This document shows, piece after piece, positions 45,301 to 53,801 of a stretch of DNA of 64,000 nucleotides. Both the position numbers and the translations under genes were made by a program. Below the pieces are notes generated by a model. That model ran no database searches. It was given only the letters and a program-made list of their open reading frames with translations, and had not been told where the DNA came from. This DNA is from Sorangium aterium (GTDB lineage Bacteria; Myxococcota_A; Polyangia; Polyangiales; Polyangiaceae). Within the stretch, counting starts at the first letter, position 1. Every line of letters starts with the position of its first letter. The stretch is taken from assembly GCF_028368935.1 (NCBI RefSeq), contig NZ_JAQNDK010000004.1, positions 1-64,000 of the forward strand, written 5' to 3'.

Positions 45301-46507
45301 CCGTCGGGCGAACCTGGCTCGTGGCGAGCGCGCCCGCCGCGGCCACCGGCGGCGCGCCCGGTGTCGCGCCGCGCGCGCGCGGCGTCGGCGCGGTGATGGC
45401 CTGGCGCGGGCCGTCGCCGCGGGGGGAGAGCGCGCCGTCGGCCGCGGGGATCGCCACGCCCACCAGCGTCATGCCCCGCGCGCGCGGCGGCGGCCGCGAC
45501 CCGTCCGCGCCGGCGGGGCTCGCCATGGCCGCCGCGATCATCGTCCTGCGCGGCTCGATCGTCTTGCCGGCCAGCCTGCTCACCGCCGCCGCCACGTCCT
45601 CGTCCCCGGCGATCCGCCCCGCTCCCGCGGCCTCCAGCGCCGCGAGCATCGCCGAGGCGCTCTCGAAGCGGCGCGCCGGATCGCGCTCCAGCGCCGTCTG
45701 GACGACATCGACGACCTCGGCCGGGACGGCGCCCCCGGCGAGCCCCGCGAGCGGCGGGATCGGCGCCGACTGCACCTTCTGGATGACCGCGGCCTCCAGC
45801 TTCGACGAGAACAGCCGCTGCCGCGCGAGCAGCTCCCAGAGGATCACGCCGACCGAGAAGAGATCCGCGCGCGGATCGAGCGGGGCCTCCGCGTGCGCTG
45901 CCATCGCCTTGACCCGCTCGGGCGCGGCATAGGCGAGCCGATCGGGGTTCCTCGTCCCCATGGGCGCGAGCCCCGCGATCGCCCGCGCGACGCCGAGCCC
46001 GCCGACCCGGGTGACGCCGTCGATGCCGACGGAGACGTGGGTCGGGTTCAGCTCGCCGTGAACGAGCGGCGCCGGCTGGGCCGCGTGCGCGGACGCGAGC
46101 GCGCGCAGCGCGTCGATCGCGATCCGGAGGGACACCGGCGGCGGCAGCCCCTCGGCGCCGGCCGCCGACACCAGCGCGCCCAGCGGCTCGCCCTCCACGT
46201 ACTCCGAGACGATGAAGACCTCGCCGTCGGCGGTGCGGGCGTCCAGCACCGAGAGCACGTTGGGGAAGCGGACCTGCTGCGCCATCCCGGCCTCGCGGAG
46301 GATGCTGTCGGCGGTCTCGGCCTTCTTCGTGAGGTGCCGGTAGATGCGCAGGATCGTGACCGGCGGCGCGCTCTTCGCCTCGCCCTCGTCGGAGGACGCC
46401 CGCGCGAGCCACGTGGAGCCGATGCCGCCACCGGAGAGCTCTCTCAGCAGCTCATAGTTGCCGAGTCGCGAAGCAGAGCCCGCACCGGGCGGCCTGTCGA
46501 GCGCCAT
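42311..46507 (-). CDS. Pseudokinase-kinase fusion Ser/Thr protein kinase
   Basis: A 1398-residue protein with two kinase-fold domains. The first (about 12-290) looks inactive: the VAIK lysine site reads VTILRI, the HRDxKPxN loop is HGELNPTHV, and DFG is GLG (VGGLGVAR). A Pro/Ala-rich linker of about 440 residues follows. The second domain (about 732-1010) is canonical: VAKGGMAAVW, IVAIKTMLP, HRDISPAN near 866, IVDFGVAK and GKTPYLSPEQLGG. A further low-complexity stretch leads to a transmembrane helix (LQLIVAGAAMFCVALGAVALVV, about 1232-1252) and a Pro/Ala/Thr-rich extracytoplasmic tail ending KPSPKKKYNPSGI. The downstream TPR-PEGA gene starts 5 bp after its stop. The pseudokinase may regulate the active domain. 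Confidence 0.9.
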   Translation of the reverse strand: MALDRPPGAGSASRLGNYELLRELSGGGIGSTWLARASSDEGEAKSAPPVTILRIYRHLTKKAETADSILREAGMAQQVRFPNVLSVLDARTADGEVFIVSEYVEGEPLGALVSAAGAEGLPPPVSLRIAIDALRALASAHAAQPAPLVHGELNPTHVSVGIDGVTRVGGLGVARAIAGLAPMGTRNPDRLAYAAPERVKAMAAHAEAPLDPRADLFSVGVILWELLARQRLFSSKLEAAVIQKVQSAPIPPLAGLAGGAVPAEVVDVVQTALERDPARRFESASAMLAALEAAGAGRIAGDEDVAAAVSRLAGKTIEPRRTMIAAAMASPAGADGSRPPPRARGMTLVGVAIPAADGALSPRGDGPRQAITAPTPRARGATPGAPPVAAAGALATSQVRPTAAKDAAAPKNGLAAKPAVGAGASNGAGPAGADAAHASIDTEWGSVEDVPARDLPGPRRPAATLPRIELSGQGTEDRAAAGASPERAAATGATTAKEQPPARPAAPRPGDPGDALAARATPTPAEGTVPKPPAPAPGGPSPRPPRPPPPARAASPAQPEAHGKVAAAAPAAVGPALAPSPPTPRVPVPPLGPPAAATRRTPVVPAVTPAPRAAATPPPPPAKTMSRAPVTPSAPLPPAAPAPAASPEPSQPLPPVAPASATAPAIPVPAKTPPPPPVAAALPGGAPATQESARGNGPASTSTRTIPTPTGVQGQTKLWGRVASAVDQLGPGSTLGRYEILMPVAKGGMAAVWAARLQGTRGFRKIVAIKTMLPDVSDDPDFESMFLDEARVAARIRHPNVVEILDLGEEDDVLYIVMEWVDGETAGTLQKAAKRLGGIPQRIVLRIASQICAGLHNAHELRDDSGVLLDLVHRDISPANVLISTAGFVKIVDFGVAKSKGRLHVTRAGGIVKGKTPYLSPEQLGGLPIDRRSDIFSLGALLYVLTTGLHPFRAETDLATIENITIKNPLPPRELNGAIHPELDRIILKALEKDPESRFSTCAEMQRAIDQVASTLGEPTTDEDVAAFVRQAIGEIQSKRAQELRDAIAAVDAGAAVNSERRPGASLEGHAALADVGAGSHEGGPAAAPPPAAQAPAGAGPASSRGAASPIAEEEPPVSLEPISFEEIAAPAQPAEAPPRLIIAPALQPDGEPAEPVSPRPAAREGKPLGPSAKRILPAAGVPATKVLAAADPPASRAAALSERLARRGSRSLANDVGEVTAVDRSFETGQRRKRLQLIVAGAAMFCVALGAVALVVRGGDERSRPEVGKARVDALPAATAPDTTATAAAAEAVPARPVSPVEPQTAQPASPPAPEASATPPEAAPAPSPTPPAAEPTPPPTVKAPAAAAAQPVAAPQASRPPSTTRPRTTSTPAKPAPKPATTGKPSPKKKYNPSGI

Positions 46508-46881
46508 GGGTCTCGCATGCTATCAGGACGTCAGAAGCTGGATCCAGCGTTCACGGCCGACGACTCGGCGAGTTTGGGCGTGTCCGGAGCGCCCTGTCAG
46601 GTGCGCCTCGCATGGGATCCAAGCGGGCGCTGGACGGTCGGGCCAGCGCCGCGCGTGCGGCAAAGCGCCACGGCCCGCGAGATCTGGCCGGCGTGTGGGC
46701 GCTCCGCGCGCGGCCGGACACACGCCCGCGACGAGCCGCAGGGCCGCGTGGAGAGGACGCTCCTCGCAGGGCGCGCCACCGCAGCGCGATCACGTCCGGA
46801 GCGAGGGGCGCGGGCCCCGCCGCTCACACACAGGTGCCGGGGTGTGGGGAGCTCGGTGCGGGCCGTCCAGGCTCGGCGAGC
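46508..46881. other. Gap between two kinase-TPR modules
   Basis: 374 bp between the stop of the 46882 gene and the start of the pseudokinase-kinase gene, both on the minus strand. It should contain the promoter of the latter. The part nearest the start (46508-46560) is less GC-rich and includes TGATAGCAT on the minus strand, a weak -10 candidate. No gene, repeat or clear terminator is visible. Confidence 0.5.
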
Positions 46882-47529
46882 TCAGGGGCGCGACACGCTG
46901 GACACGCGGAGCGCGACGGGGTGAACGGTCAGCGTCACGAACCTGGTTCGGCGCTCGTGGCTCGAGAAGGCGCTCGCGGCCACGGGGATCCCGTGCCGGA
47001 GCGCCACGGCGACGTGGGGGCCCGGATCGACCCGGATCGCCCGCGACGGCTGCGCCACCTCGCCGTCGAGCAGCAAGGTCACGCCGTCGGTCGCGCCGAC
47101 GAGGTTCAGCACGATCCTCGGCATCCGTCCCTCGAGGTCCTCGAGGCGCGCGTCGATCTCGGCGAGCACCGCCGGCGACGCCTTCCGCGCGTCCGCGTCC
47201 GCGCCGAGGATCGCGCGCGCGTTGTGGTACGTCCGCTCGGCCGTGCGCAGCCGGCCGAGCCGCTCGTGGCAGAGGCCGATGTGGTACGTCACGTTCGCCG
47301 TCGGCCGCCGGCGGGCGATTGCCTCGAACCTGTCGAGCGCGTCGGCCCAGCGCCCCGCGATCTCGAGCGACAATCCCTGCGCGAACTGGAGCCTCAGCGC
47401 GCGCGTCGCGCTGTCGTCCTGAGCGTGCAGCCAGGATGGCGAGAGCAGCGCCCAGCAAACGAGCCCGAGCGCAGCGGCGCGCCGCCAGCGGCGTCGGCGA
47501 AGAGCGGTGATCGGTGCGGCGCTGGTCAT
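46882..47529 (-). CDS. Secreted TPR-PEGA protein coupled to a kinase
   Basis: A 215-residue exported protein. An Arg-rich start leads into the signal AAALGLVCWALLSPSWLHAQ. TPR-like helices (LSLEIAGRWADALDRFEAIARR, VTYHIGLCHERLGRLRTAERTY) occupy about 40-130. A PEGA-like beta region (GVTLLLDGEVAQPSRAIRVDPGPHVAVAL) follows to the end. No C-terminal membrane helix is present, unlike its relative at 41259-42305. Its ATG (47529-47527) overlaps the stop of the kinase gene as TGATG, indicating translational coupling. A periplasmic adaptor for that kinase is a reasonable inference. Confidence 0.82.
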   Translation of the reverse strand: MTSAAPITALRRRRWRRAAALGLVCWALLSPSWLHAQDDSATRALRLQFAQGLSLEIAGRWADALDRFEAIARRRPTANVTYHIGLCHERLGRLRTAERTYHNARAILGADADARKASPAVLAEIDARLEDLEGRMPRIVLNLVGATDGVTLLLDGEVAQPSRAIRVDPGPHVAVALRHGIPVAASAFSSHERRTRFVTLTVHPVALRVSSVSRP

Positions 47530-48959
47530 CAGAACCCGGGGCTCGTGATGCGGCGTCGAGATGGCCCGCGCGGCGCTTGCCAGCGCGGGGGCTTGTCCTC
47601 GGAGGCCGATCCGAGCTCGTCGCTGCCCGGGTCCTTCGAGGCGCGCTCCGGCGAGCCCGGCGCGCGGTCGTGGCTCGCCGCGTTCCGTAGCGGCGCGCCG
47701 CTGCGCGTCGCCTCGGGCGCGCCGGCGCCGCGCCGCCAGGCGGCGCCGCTGTCGGCGAAGGCCGTGGCCAGCACGGGGCGCAGGCTCTCGCGCGCCGCGC
47801 TCTCGGGCCCCGCGTCCGCCTGCTCCCGCAGCGCGGCCGAGCAGAGCGTCGCCGCGAGCGCCGCCGCGCCCGCGAGCCGGATCGCCAGGATCGTCCTTGC
47901 GCGGCGCGCCGCGTCCTGCGGGGCGGCGGCGCCCTGCGTGCGCCCGATCGTCGTCGCCTCCCGCCATCCAGGCGCCCGCGGCGCCCGGGTCCAGAGCCGC
48001 TCGAGCGCGCGAACGGCGAGCCTCGGGGGCGCGGCGAGCGCGCCGGGGGCTCGCGTCATCTCCCCGGGCCGCGAGCCAGAGGCCGGCGGCGAGAGGACCA
48101 CGATCGGCGCGGGCGCGCTCGCGCCGAGATCGTCGAGCGCGGCCTTTAGATCCGCGCGCAGCGAGGCCGCGTCCGGGTAGCGCCGCGCCGGGTCCTTCTC
48201 GAGGCATCGGCCGGCGATCTTGCGGAGGCGCGGCGGGATCGAGGCCGGCAGCGGCGCGGGCTCGGTCTCGAGGATGCGCCGGAGGACCGCGTGGTGGTTG
48301 CCTCCCGTGAACGGCTGCGCGCCGCTGAGCGCCTCGTAGAGCATGACGCCCACGGCCCAGAGATCGGCGCGCGCGTCGATGGTGCGCTTGCCGAGCGCCT
48401 GCTCCGGGCTCATGTACGAGGGCGTCCCGAGCAGCTGTCCGTCGATGGTGATGGCGTCGCCCGCGCCCGTGAGCTGGCTGATGCCGAAGTCGACGATCTT
48501 CGGCACGATCCCCTCGCCGGGGACCGTCGCCATCATGATGTTCTCCGGCTTGATGTCGCGGTGGACGACGCCCTCGGCGTGGGCGGCGGAGAGCCCGCAG
48601 CACACCTCGATGAGGACGGGCACCACCTCCTCGGGCGGCAGCGGCCGGTTCGGCTGGAGGCGGTCAGCGAACGGCGAGCCCCGCAGGAGCTCCAGGGCCA
48701 GGAACAGGTAGCCCTCGTCCTGGAGCTGGCCGGCGTCGACGACGCCGACGATGTTCCGGTGCTGGAACTTGCCGATGATCTTCGCCTCCCGGATGAACCG
48801 CCCGACGACCTGCTCGTCCCGGAGCGCCGGGGACAGCTTGAGCGCCACGTCCCGGCCGATGAGCTCGTGGCGCGCCCACCACACGCTCGACATCCCACCC
48901 GCGCCGATCTGCCGGATCAGCCGGAAGCGACCTCCTGCAACGTCCCCGGCATGAAGCAT
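47529..48959 (-). CDS. Hanks-type Ser/Thr protein kinase
   Basis: A 476-residue kinase: glycine loop IGAGGMSSVWWAR, VALKLSP, HRDIKPEN near residue 128, IVDFGISQL, GTPSYMSPEQAL and RADLWAVGVMLYEAL. The domain spans about 10-275. A linker with the basic stretch RRART precedes a transmembrane segment (ILAIRLAGAAALAATLCSAAL, about 358-378) and a polar tail. The start MLHAGDVAGGRFRLIRQIG is the usual short lead-in. It heads a two-gene unit with the overlapping TPR-PEGA gene. Together with the next pair downstream this makes two consecutive kinase-TPR modules. Confidence 0.93.
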   Translation of the reverse strand: MLHAGDVAGGRFRLIRQIGAGGMSSVWWARHELIGRDVALKLSPALRDEQVVGRFIREAKIIGKFQHRNIVGVVDAGQLQDEGYLFLALELLRGSPFADRLQPNRPLPPEEVVPVLIEVCCGLSAAHAEGVVHRDIKPENIMMATVPGEGIVPKIVDFGISQLTGAGDAITIDGQLLGTPSYMSPEQALGKRTIDARADLWAVGVMLYEALSGAQPFTGGNHHAVLRRILETEPAPLPASIPPRLRKIAGRCLEKDPARRYPDAASLRADLKAALDDLGASAPAPIVVLSPPASGSRPGEMTRAPGALAAPPRLAVRALERLWTRAPRAPGWREATTIGRTQGAAAPQDAARRARTILAIRLAGAAALAATLCSAALREQADAGPESAARESLRPVLATAFADSGAAWRRGAGAPEATRSGAPLRNAASHDRAPGSPERASKDPGSDELGSASEDKPPRWQAPRGPSRRRITSPGF

Positions 48960-49091
48960 GTGCCCCCTTCGCCCATCGCGCGTGAGAAGCCTTCACGCCG
49001 ATCGAGCGACGAGACCGAAAAGCACGAGCAAGGCCACCGGGTCGGCCGCCCGCCGTCGGCGTCGAACGGGCCCCGGAGGCGGGGCCGCTCG

Positions 49092-50516
49092 TCAGGGGCG
49101 ATAGCGCTCCAGGATGTCGTTCGAGAGCTTCACGCCGAGCTCCTGGTAGCCGCGGAAGGTCAGGTGGACGCCGTCGCGCGACGCGCGCGGCGGGCGCTCG
49201 CGGTACCAGGCCTCGATCGAGCCCCTTCCGCCCATCGCCTCGTACGTGTCCCAGAACGCGCAGCCGCCCTCGCGCGCGGCGTCGCGCAGGACGTCTCGGA
49301 CGACGGGCGTGCGCTCCGGCGCGTCCCTCCGGTCCGTCGGCGCGAGCACCAGGCAGTCGACGTCGGGCTCCACCCTGCGGGCGCGGGCGAGCAGCTCGGC
49401 GAGCTGCTTCGCGTAGAGGGACGGATCCGCGGTGACGTCGCCCGCTTCGTTCGTGCCGTACTCGATCACGACGAGCTCCGGCGAGCGCCGCGCGAGCTCG
49501 GCGGCCCAGCCGAGCTCGCTCCACCGGAGCGGCGTCGCCAGGCGGGCGCCGTTGATGCCGAGCGTGTCGAGCACCACCCCGGCCCCGGCCTCCGGATCGC
49601 GCTCGACGACCAGCCCGCACAGCTCGGCCCCGCCCGACGGCGCGACGCCGAGCTTCACCGCGCCCGCGCTCGCCAGCCGCGCGTGCTGCAGCGCGCCGGG
49701 GGCCTCGCCCGCGGCCGCGCGGAGCACCTCGCTCGGGCCGCCCTCGATCGTCACCGCGACCTCGTCGCTCGGCGCGCTCGGGCGGAAGCACACGTCCCAG
49801 AGCAGCCGCGCGGGGGGCCGCGCCGAGGTGAGCGCGATCTCCGCGCGCACCGGGGCCGTCTGCGCGCCGAAGAGGATGCCCCCGAGCCCGAAGACGCCGT
49901 CGTCGGCCGGCGCGGAGCCGCCCGGCGACTTCGGGCGGGTCCGCCACTTGCCGTCGGCCGTGAGCCGCGCGCCGTCGTGGCGGTAGGCGGCATAGCCGAG
50001 GTGCACGAAGCCGAGCCCGCCGTCGCCGAAGCGCCGCTGCAGGGCGGCGCGGACCGCGCCGCTCCAGAAGTCCGCTGCGGCGTGCGAGTCGCCGAGCCAG
50101 GCGATGCGCACGTGATCCCGGCGGCGACCCTGCTCGAGCGCGCGGAGCGCCGCGAAGAAGTGGGCGTACACCCCGTCCTCGGGGCGCAGCAGATCCAGCT
50201 CCGGCGGGCGCGCCGGCGCGGCCTCCGCGGGGCGCGGCGCGGCTGTCTCCGGGGCGGGGGCCTCTGCGAGGCGCGGCGCGGGCGCTGGCGCGGGCGGCGC
50301 GGATCCCACCTCGGGCGCGGGCGGCGCGACGTGCTCGCGCGTCGCGCTGCAGCCGAGCGCAGCGGTCGCGAGCAGCGCCGCGAGCAGCGCCGCGAGGGCG
50401 CGCCGCGACGCCCCGGTGAAGGGCCGCGCCGGCGCGGGCCGCTGCGGGGTGCTGCAGGGCGCCGCGCGGCGCTCCGGGATCTCCGCGCGGGCTGCGGAGC
50501 GGGCTGCGCCGCTCAC
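49092..50516 (-). CDS. SGNH/GDSL-family hydrolase lipoprotein
   Basis: A 474-residue exported esterase or acylhydrolase-like protein. GTG at 50516 overlaps the stop of the SDR gene (GTGA). A signal ALAALLAALLATAALGC with lipobox follows about 35 residues in, then a Pro/Ala/Glu tether. SGNH blocks are visible: IAWLGDSHAAADFW (block I, nucleophile Ser), an intervening beta domain, VVIEYGTNEAGD (block III, Asn), and DGVHLTFRGYQ (block V, Asp-x-x-His). The layout resembles bacterial SGNH enzymes that de-acylate polysaccharides or glycans; the substrate is not deducible. The tight overlap suggests co-translation with the SDR-like protein. Confidence 0.85.
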   Translation of the reverse strand: MSGAARSAARAEIPERRAAPCSTPQRPAPARPFTGASRRALAALLAALLATAALGCSATREHVAPPAPEVGSAPPAPAPAPRLAEAPAPETAAPRPAEAAPARPPELDLLRPEDGVYAHFFAALRALEQGRRRDHVRIAWLGDSHAAADFWSGAVRAALQRRFGDGGLGFVHLGYAAYRHDGARLTADGKWRTRPKSPGGSAPADDGVFGLGGILFGAQTAPVRAEIALTSARPPARLLWDVCFRPSAPSDEVAVTIEGGPSEVLRAAAGEAPGALQHARLASAGAVKLGVAPSGGAELCGLVVERDPEAGAGVVLDTLGINGARLATPLRWSELGWAAELARRSPELVVIEYGTNEAGDVTADPSLYAKQLAELLARARRVEPDVDCLVLAPTDRRDAPERTPVVRDVLRDAAREGGCAFWDTYEAMGGRGSIEAWYRERPPRASRDGVHLTFRGYQELGVKLSNDILERYRP

Positions 50517-51655
50517 GACAGCGGATCCTCGACGTCGAGCTCGGCGTCCGCGCTGACCTCGATCTCCTGGCGCTCGCGCCGCTCGCGGACGCGCTCCTGG
50601 ACGGCGCCGACGAGCACGTCGACGTACGACTCGAAGGGCGGGCACGCGATCCCTGCGGCCGTGAGCACGAGATCCGCGTTCCGGGCGTCGTAGCGCACGG
50701 GGGTCATCAGCTGCTCGACGAACGCGCGCGGGCTGCGGACGAAGCGCTCGATCCCGGGCGTACGGAGCAGCGCCTTGGCGAGGTTCGACGGGATGTGACC
50801 GCGCGCTGCGCGGCGGCCGCTCGCCCGCGCGATGAGATCGAAGACCCGCCGCGCCGACAGCGGGTGCGGGTCGGCGATGTGGAGCGTGCGACCCAGCGCG
50901 AGGCGGTTCAGGCCGATCGCGTGGGACGCGCGGACGACGTGATCGATCGGGACGATGTTGAGCGGCACGTCGCCGCGGCCGGGCATCGGGATCGCCATGT
51001 CGGCCGGCGCCGCCATGATGAGCAGCACCAGGAGGTACAGGCCGTCGAGCCGGTCGATCTCCCCGGTCGTCGCGTCGCCCACCACCGTGGTCGGCCGGAC
51101 GACCGCCGCCGGCACGTGGCGCATCGCCCGCCGCACGAGCACCTCCGCGCGCATCCGCGTCTCCTCGACGGGGTTGCGGAACGCCTGGCCGGCCTCGAGA
51201 TCGTCCTCGTACACCGTCCCCGTCCGGTCCCCTGCGACGAACGCGGTCGATTGATGGACGAGGCACTGGAGCGAGGTGCAGGCGCGAGCGAGCTCGATCA
51301 CCTCGGCCGTCCCGACGACGTTCACGGCGTGGGCGGTGCTCTGGTCGGCCCCGGCGTGGCCCACGTGCGCGAGGTGATGGATCCGGTCGACCTCGCGGGC
51401 CAGCTGCCGGAACTCGGCGCCCGACAGCCCGAGATCCATCGCCGCGACGTCCCCCTCGAGCAGCACGAGGCGCTCGCGGTCCGCCGCCGGCAGCGCGTCG
51501 CGCTCCGCGCTCGCCTGCGCTGACGACTTCGCGAGCACGACGGCGACCACGAGCGTGCGCGGCTCCGACGCGAGGATGTGCTGCAGCATCTTCCGCGCGA
51601 TGAACTTGGGGAAGCCGGTGATGAGCACCACGCTGTCGTAGCCGGGGCGAGGCAT
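50513..51655 (-). CDS. SDR/fatty-acyl-reductase-like protein lacking YxxxK
   Basis: A 380-residue Rossmann-fold protein of the extended SDR (NAD_binding_4, fatty acyl-CoA reductase-like) type. Evidence: the N-terminal dinucleotide region VVLITGFPKFIARKML, LLEGDVAAMDLGLS, DRIHHLAHVGHAGAD, NVVGTAEVIELAR, HQSTAFVAGDRTGTVYEDDLEAG, VVRPTTVVGD and NIVPIDHVV. Two family features are altered. The glycine motif is GFPKFIA rather than GxxGxxG. The catalytic YxxxK is replaced by Val163 and Arg167 (NPVEETRMRAE). It may bind nucleotide without reducing a substrate. The gene overlaps the SGNH hydrolase gene by 4 nt and is divergent from the 51978 lipoprotein. Confidence 0.85.
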   Translation of the reverse strand: MPRPGYDSVVLITGFPKFIARKMLQHILASEPRTLVVAVVLAKSSAQASAERDALPAADRERLVLLEGDVAAMDLGLSGAEFRQLAREVDRIHHLAHVGHAGADQSTAHAVNVVGTAEVIELARACTSLQCLVHQSTAFVAGDRTGTVYEDDLEAGQAFRNPVEETRMRAEVLVRRAMRHVPAAVVRPTTVVGDATTGEIDRLDGLYLLVLLIMAAPADMAIPMPGRGDVPLNIVPIDHVVRASHAIGLNRLALGRTLHIADPHPLSARRVFDLIARASGRRAARGHIPSNLAKALLRTPGIERFVRSPRAFVEQLMTPVRYDARNADLVLTAAGIACPPFESYVDVLVGAVQERVRERRERQEIEVSADAELDVEDPLS

Positions 51656-51977
51656 CGGCTGGAGCTTACCGCAGCGGTGCGCCTGCTCCGCAGCTTTCCG
51701 CTGACGCCGCCTCGCACAAGCGCAGGGGTGATGCGGGCAGCTGCCACGCCGCGCGCCGCTGTCCGGCCGGGGCGTGCACCCGCGGCTGCAGCCAAGGGCT
51801 AGCCCGTCCGCGATCGCGGCTCGACGGTTCTTCGCCCGGTCGACGCGGCGTGCCCGGGAGTCGCCTCCTCGCGCACGAGCAGCTCGGCGGCGAGGACCTC
51901 GCGCGCGTCGCCCGGCGCGCGCTGCGATTTTGCAGGTTCGTGGTCGACCGCGGCGAGAAGGCGCTACCGTTCGGGTC
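51656..51977. other. Divergent intergenic region
   Basis: 322 bp between the divergent SDR and lipoprotein start codons. It should hold two promoters, but no -35/-10 pair with correct spacing stands out (TTGCAG at 51930 has no matching -10). No gene, repeat or notable structure is supported. Confidence 0.5.
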
Positions 51978-53801
51978 GTGATCGTGCGATCGACCTCTGC
52001 CGTGCGCCGCGGCGCTGCGGCGCTCCTGGCCATCGTCCTCGGCCTGAGCGCGGGCGCCCTGGGCTGCAAATCGCCTGGCGCGCCGTCCGACGCCGGCGCC
52101 TCGGCGATGAGCCCCGTGCCCGCGCCGGCGGGGCTCATCGCCGAGGCGTTCCTCCCGACGCCGGACGCCACGTGGGCCAAGGCGCGCGCCCTCGTCGGCG
52201 GCTCGGCGGCGCTCCTCCCGAGCAGCGCCGGCGCCCTTGCCGCGTCGCTGTTCGGCCTGCCCATCACCGTCGCGTCCGAGATCGACGGCGCGGTGCCGGT
52301 GCTCGGCGCCGCCGTGGAGGCCGCGGACGGGGCGCGCCCGCGGGCCGCGCTCGGCATCCACGTGAAGGACGGGGGGCGCTTCATCGACCAGCTCACGCGA
52401 GGCGAGGGGGCGCGCTTCCGCGCGAAGCCCGACGCGGCGACCGCCATCGCGCTGCTCGAGCCGCTCCAGGGGGCGAGCCCGGTGGCCCTCGGCGTCCTCG
52501 GCAACTACCTGCTCGTCGCGGAGACGCCCGGGGACCTGATCTCCCTGGGCCCCTACGTCGCGCGGACGATGCCTCAAGCGCAGGTGCCGAAGGAGGATCT
52601 CGCGGTCGAGCTCCCGAGGGCCGCGCTCGAGGGCCCGGTGCTCAAGGCGGCGCGGAGCGCCTGGGACAAGGCGCGCGGCCCCGACGGCGCGCCGCGCGCC
52701 ACCGCGGTGCCGCTCGGCCCGATGATCGAGGGCGCGCTCGCGATGCTCGGCGATCTCGAGCGAGCGCGCCTCACGCTGGTGCTGGACGAGGACGCGCACC
52801 TGCGCGTCTCCGGAACGCCGAAGGCAGGGGGCGGCCCGGCGTCGAAGGCGTCGGCCGATCTCGCCGTCGGCGACGTGAAGCCGCTGCTCGATCTGCCCGC
52901 CGACTCGCTCGTCGGGATCCTCGTCCGCGATCGGGCCGCGACGCGCGCCGAGAACGTGCCCAGGCTCGTCGACGCCCTCGCTGGGCTCGTCGAGGGCGAC
53001 CTCCCGGCCGCGGAGCGGGAGCGGCTCGGCGCCGCGATCCGCGCGGCGTCGGACGCGCGCGGCGACTGGTTCGCCGGCGGGCTCCGCTTCGACGGCGCGG
53101 GTCCCACGGCGTTCGTGCGCGCCGCCGTGGGCGACCGGGCCAAGCTCGAGGCCTCCATCCAGGATCTGCTCGGGACCGCGGAGCTCCCGCCGTTCAAGGC
53201 CGCGCTGCAGCGCGAGGGGCTCCGGGTCTCCGCGGGCAAGGCGGCGCTTCCGCTGCTCGACGGCGACGTGCGGCGGGTGCGGTTCGAGCGGACCGCCGGC
53301 GTGAGCGCGCCCCCTGGCGCCGGAGGGGCGCAGGCGCGCAAGGGCCCGCAGGGAGTGGGGCCGCAGGGCGGGACGCAGGGCGCGGGGCCGCAGGGCGGGA
53401 AGGGCGGGCCCGCCGCGCAGGGAGCGTCGCTTCCGCCGTCGTCGATCGAGCTGCTCTACCTGGTCCGCGACGACGGCCTCTTCGCGGCCGTCGGCAACGA
53501 TCCGGGCGCGGGGCTCCGCGGCGTGGTCGCCGCGCTCCAGGGAGAGCGCCTCGGCGAGGTCCCGTCCATGAAGAAGGCGCTGGCGCCGCTCGGCTCGGAC
53601 ATCGCGTTCGCGCTGGTGGTCGAGCCGCTGCGGCTCGTCGCGAGCCGCCTTGGCCAGCCGGGCGCGGGCGACACCGCGCCCGTGGTGATCGCCGCCGGCG
53701 CCGCGCCCGAGAGCGCCGGCTCACCCGCCGCGTTCTGGGCGCGCGCCGACATCGCCGCCGCGGCGCTCCGGGAGCTCGCCCGGCTCGGAGGCGCCTTTTG
53801 A
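51978..53801 (+). CDS. Large lipoprotein of unknown function
   Basis: A 607-residue lipoprotein. GTG at 51978 (or 51984) precedes the signal GAAALLAIVLGLSAGALGC with lipobox GALGC. The mature region has two similar halves. Each has a segment running from a Pro/Gly turn to a predicted helix-strand unit (DGGRFIDQLTRGEGARFRAK and AVGDRAKLEASIQDLLGT), reminiscent of periplasmic DUF3352-like proteins, but not enough for a firm assignment. A low-complexity insert with GPQG repeats lies near residues 455-480. The stop codon overlaps the TTG start of the 3D-domain gene. Function unknown. Confidence 0.7.
   Translation: MIVRSTSAVRRGAAALLAIVLGLSAGALGCKSPGAPSDAGASAMSPVPAPAGLIAEAFLPTPDATWAKARALVGGSAALLPSSAGALAASLFGLPITVASEIDGAVPVLGAAVEAADGARPRAALGIHVKDGGRFIDQLTRGEGARFRAKPDAATAIALLEPLQGASPVALGVLGNYLLVAETPGDLISLGPYVARTMPQAQVPKEDLAVELPRAALEGPVLKAARSAWDKARGPDGAPRATAVPLGPMIEGALAMLGDLERARLTLVLDEDAHLRVSGTPKAGGGPASKASADLAVGDVKPLLDLPADSLVGILVRDRAATRAENVPRLVDALAGLVEGDLPAAERERLGAAIRAASDARGDWFAGGLRFDGAGPTAFVRAAVGDRAKLEASIQDLLGTAELPPFKAALQREGLRVSAGKAALPLLDGDVRRVRFERTAGVSAPPGAGGAQARKGPQGVGPQGGTQGAGPQGGKGGPAAQGASLPPSSIELLYLVRDDGLFAAVGNDPGAGLRGVVAALQGERLGEVPSMKKALAPLGSDIAFALVVEPLRLVASRLGQPGAGDTAPVVIAAGAAPESAGSPAAFWARADIAAAALRELARLGGAF

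Noticed and set aside
43265-46924. A 1219-codon plus-strand frame opposite the pseudokinase-kinase gene
   Set aside because: Arg-rich shadow without motifs; the minus strand encodes recognisable kinase domains.
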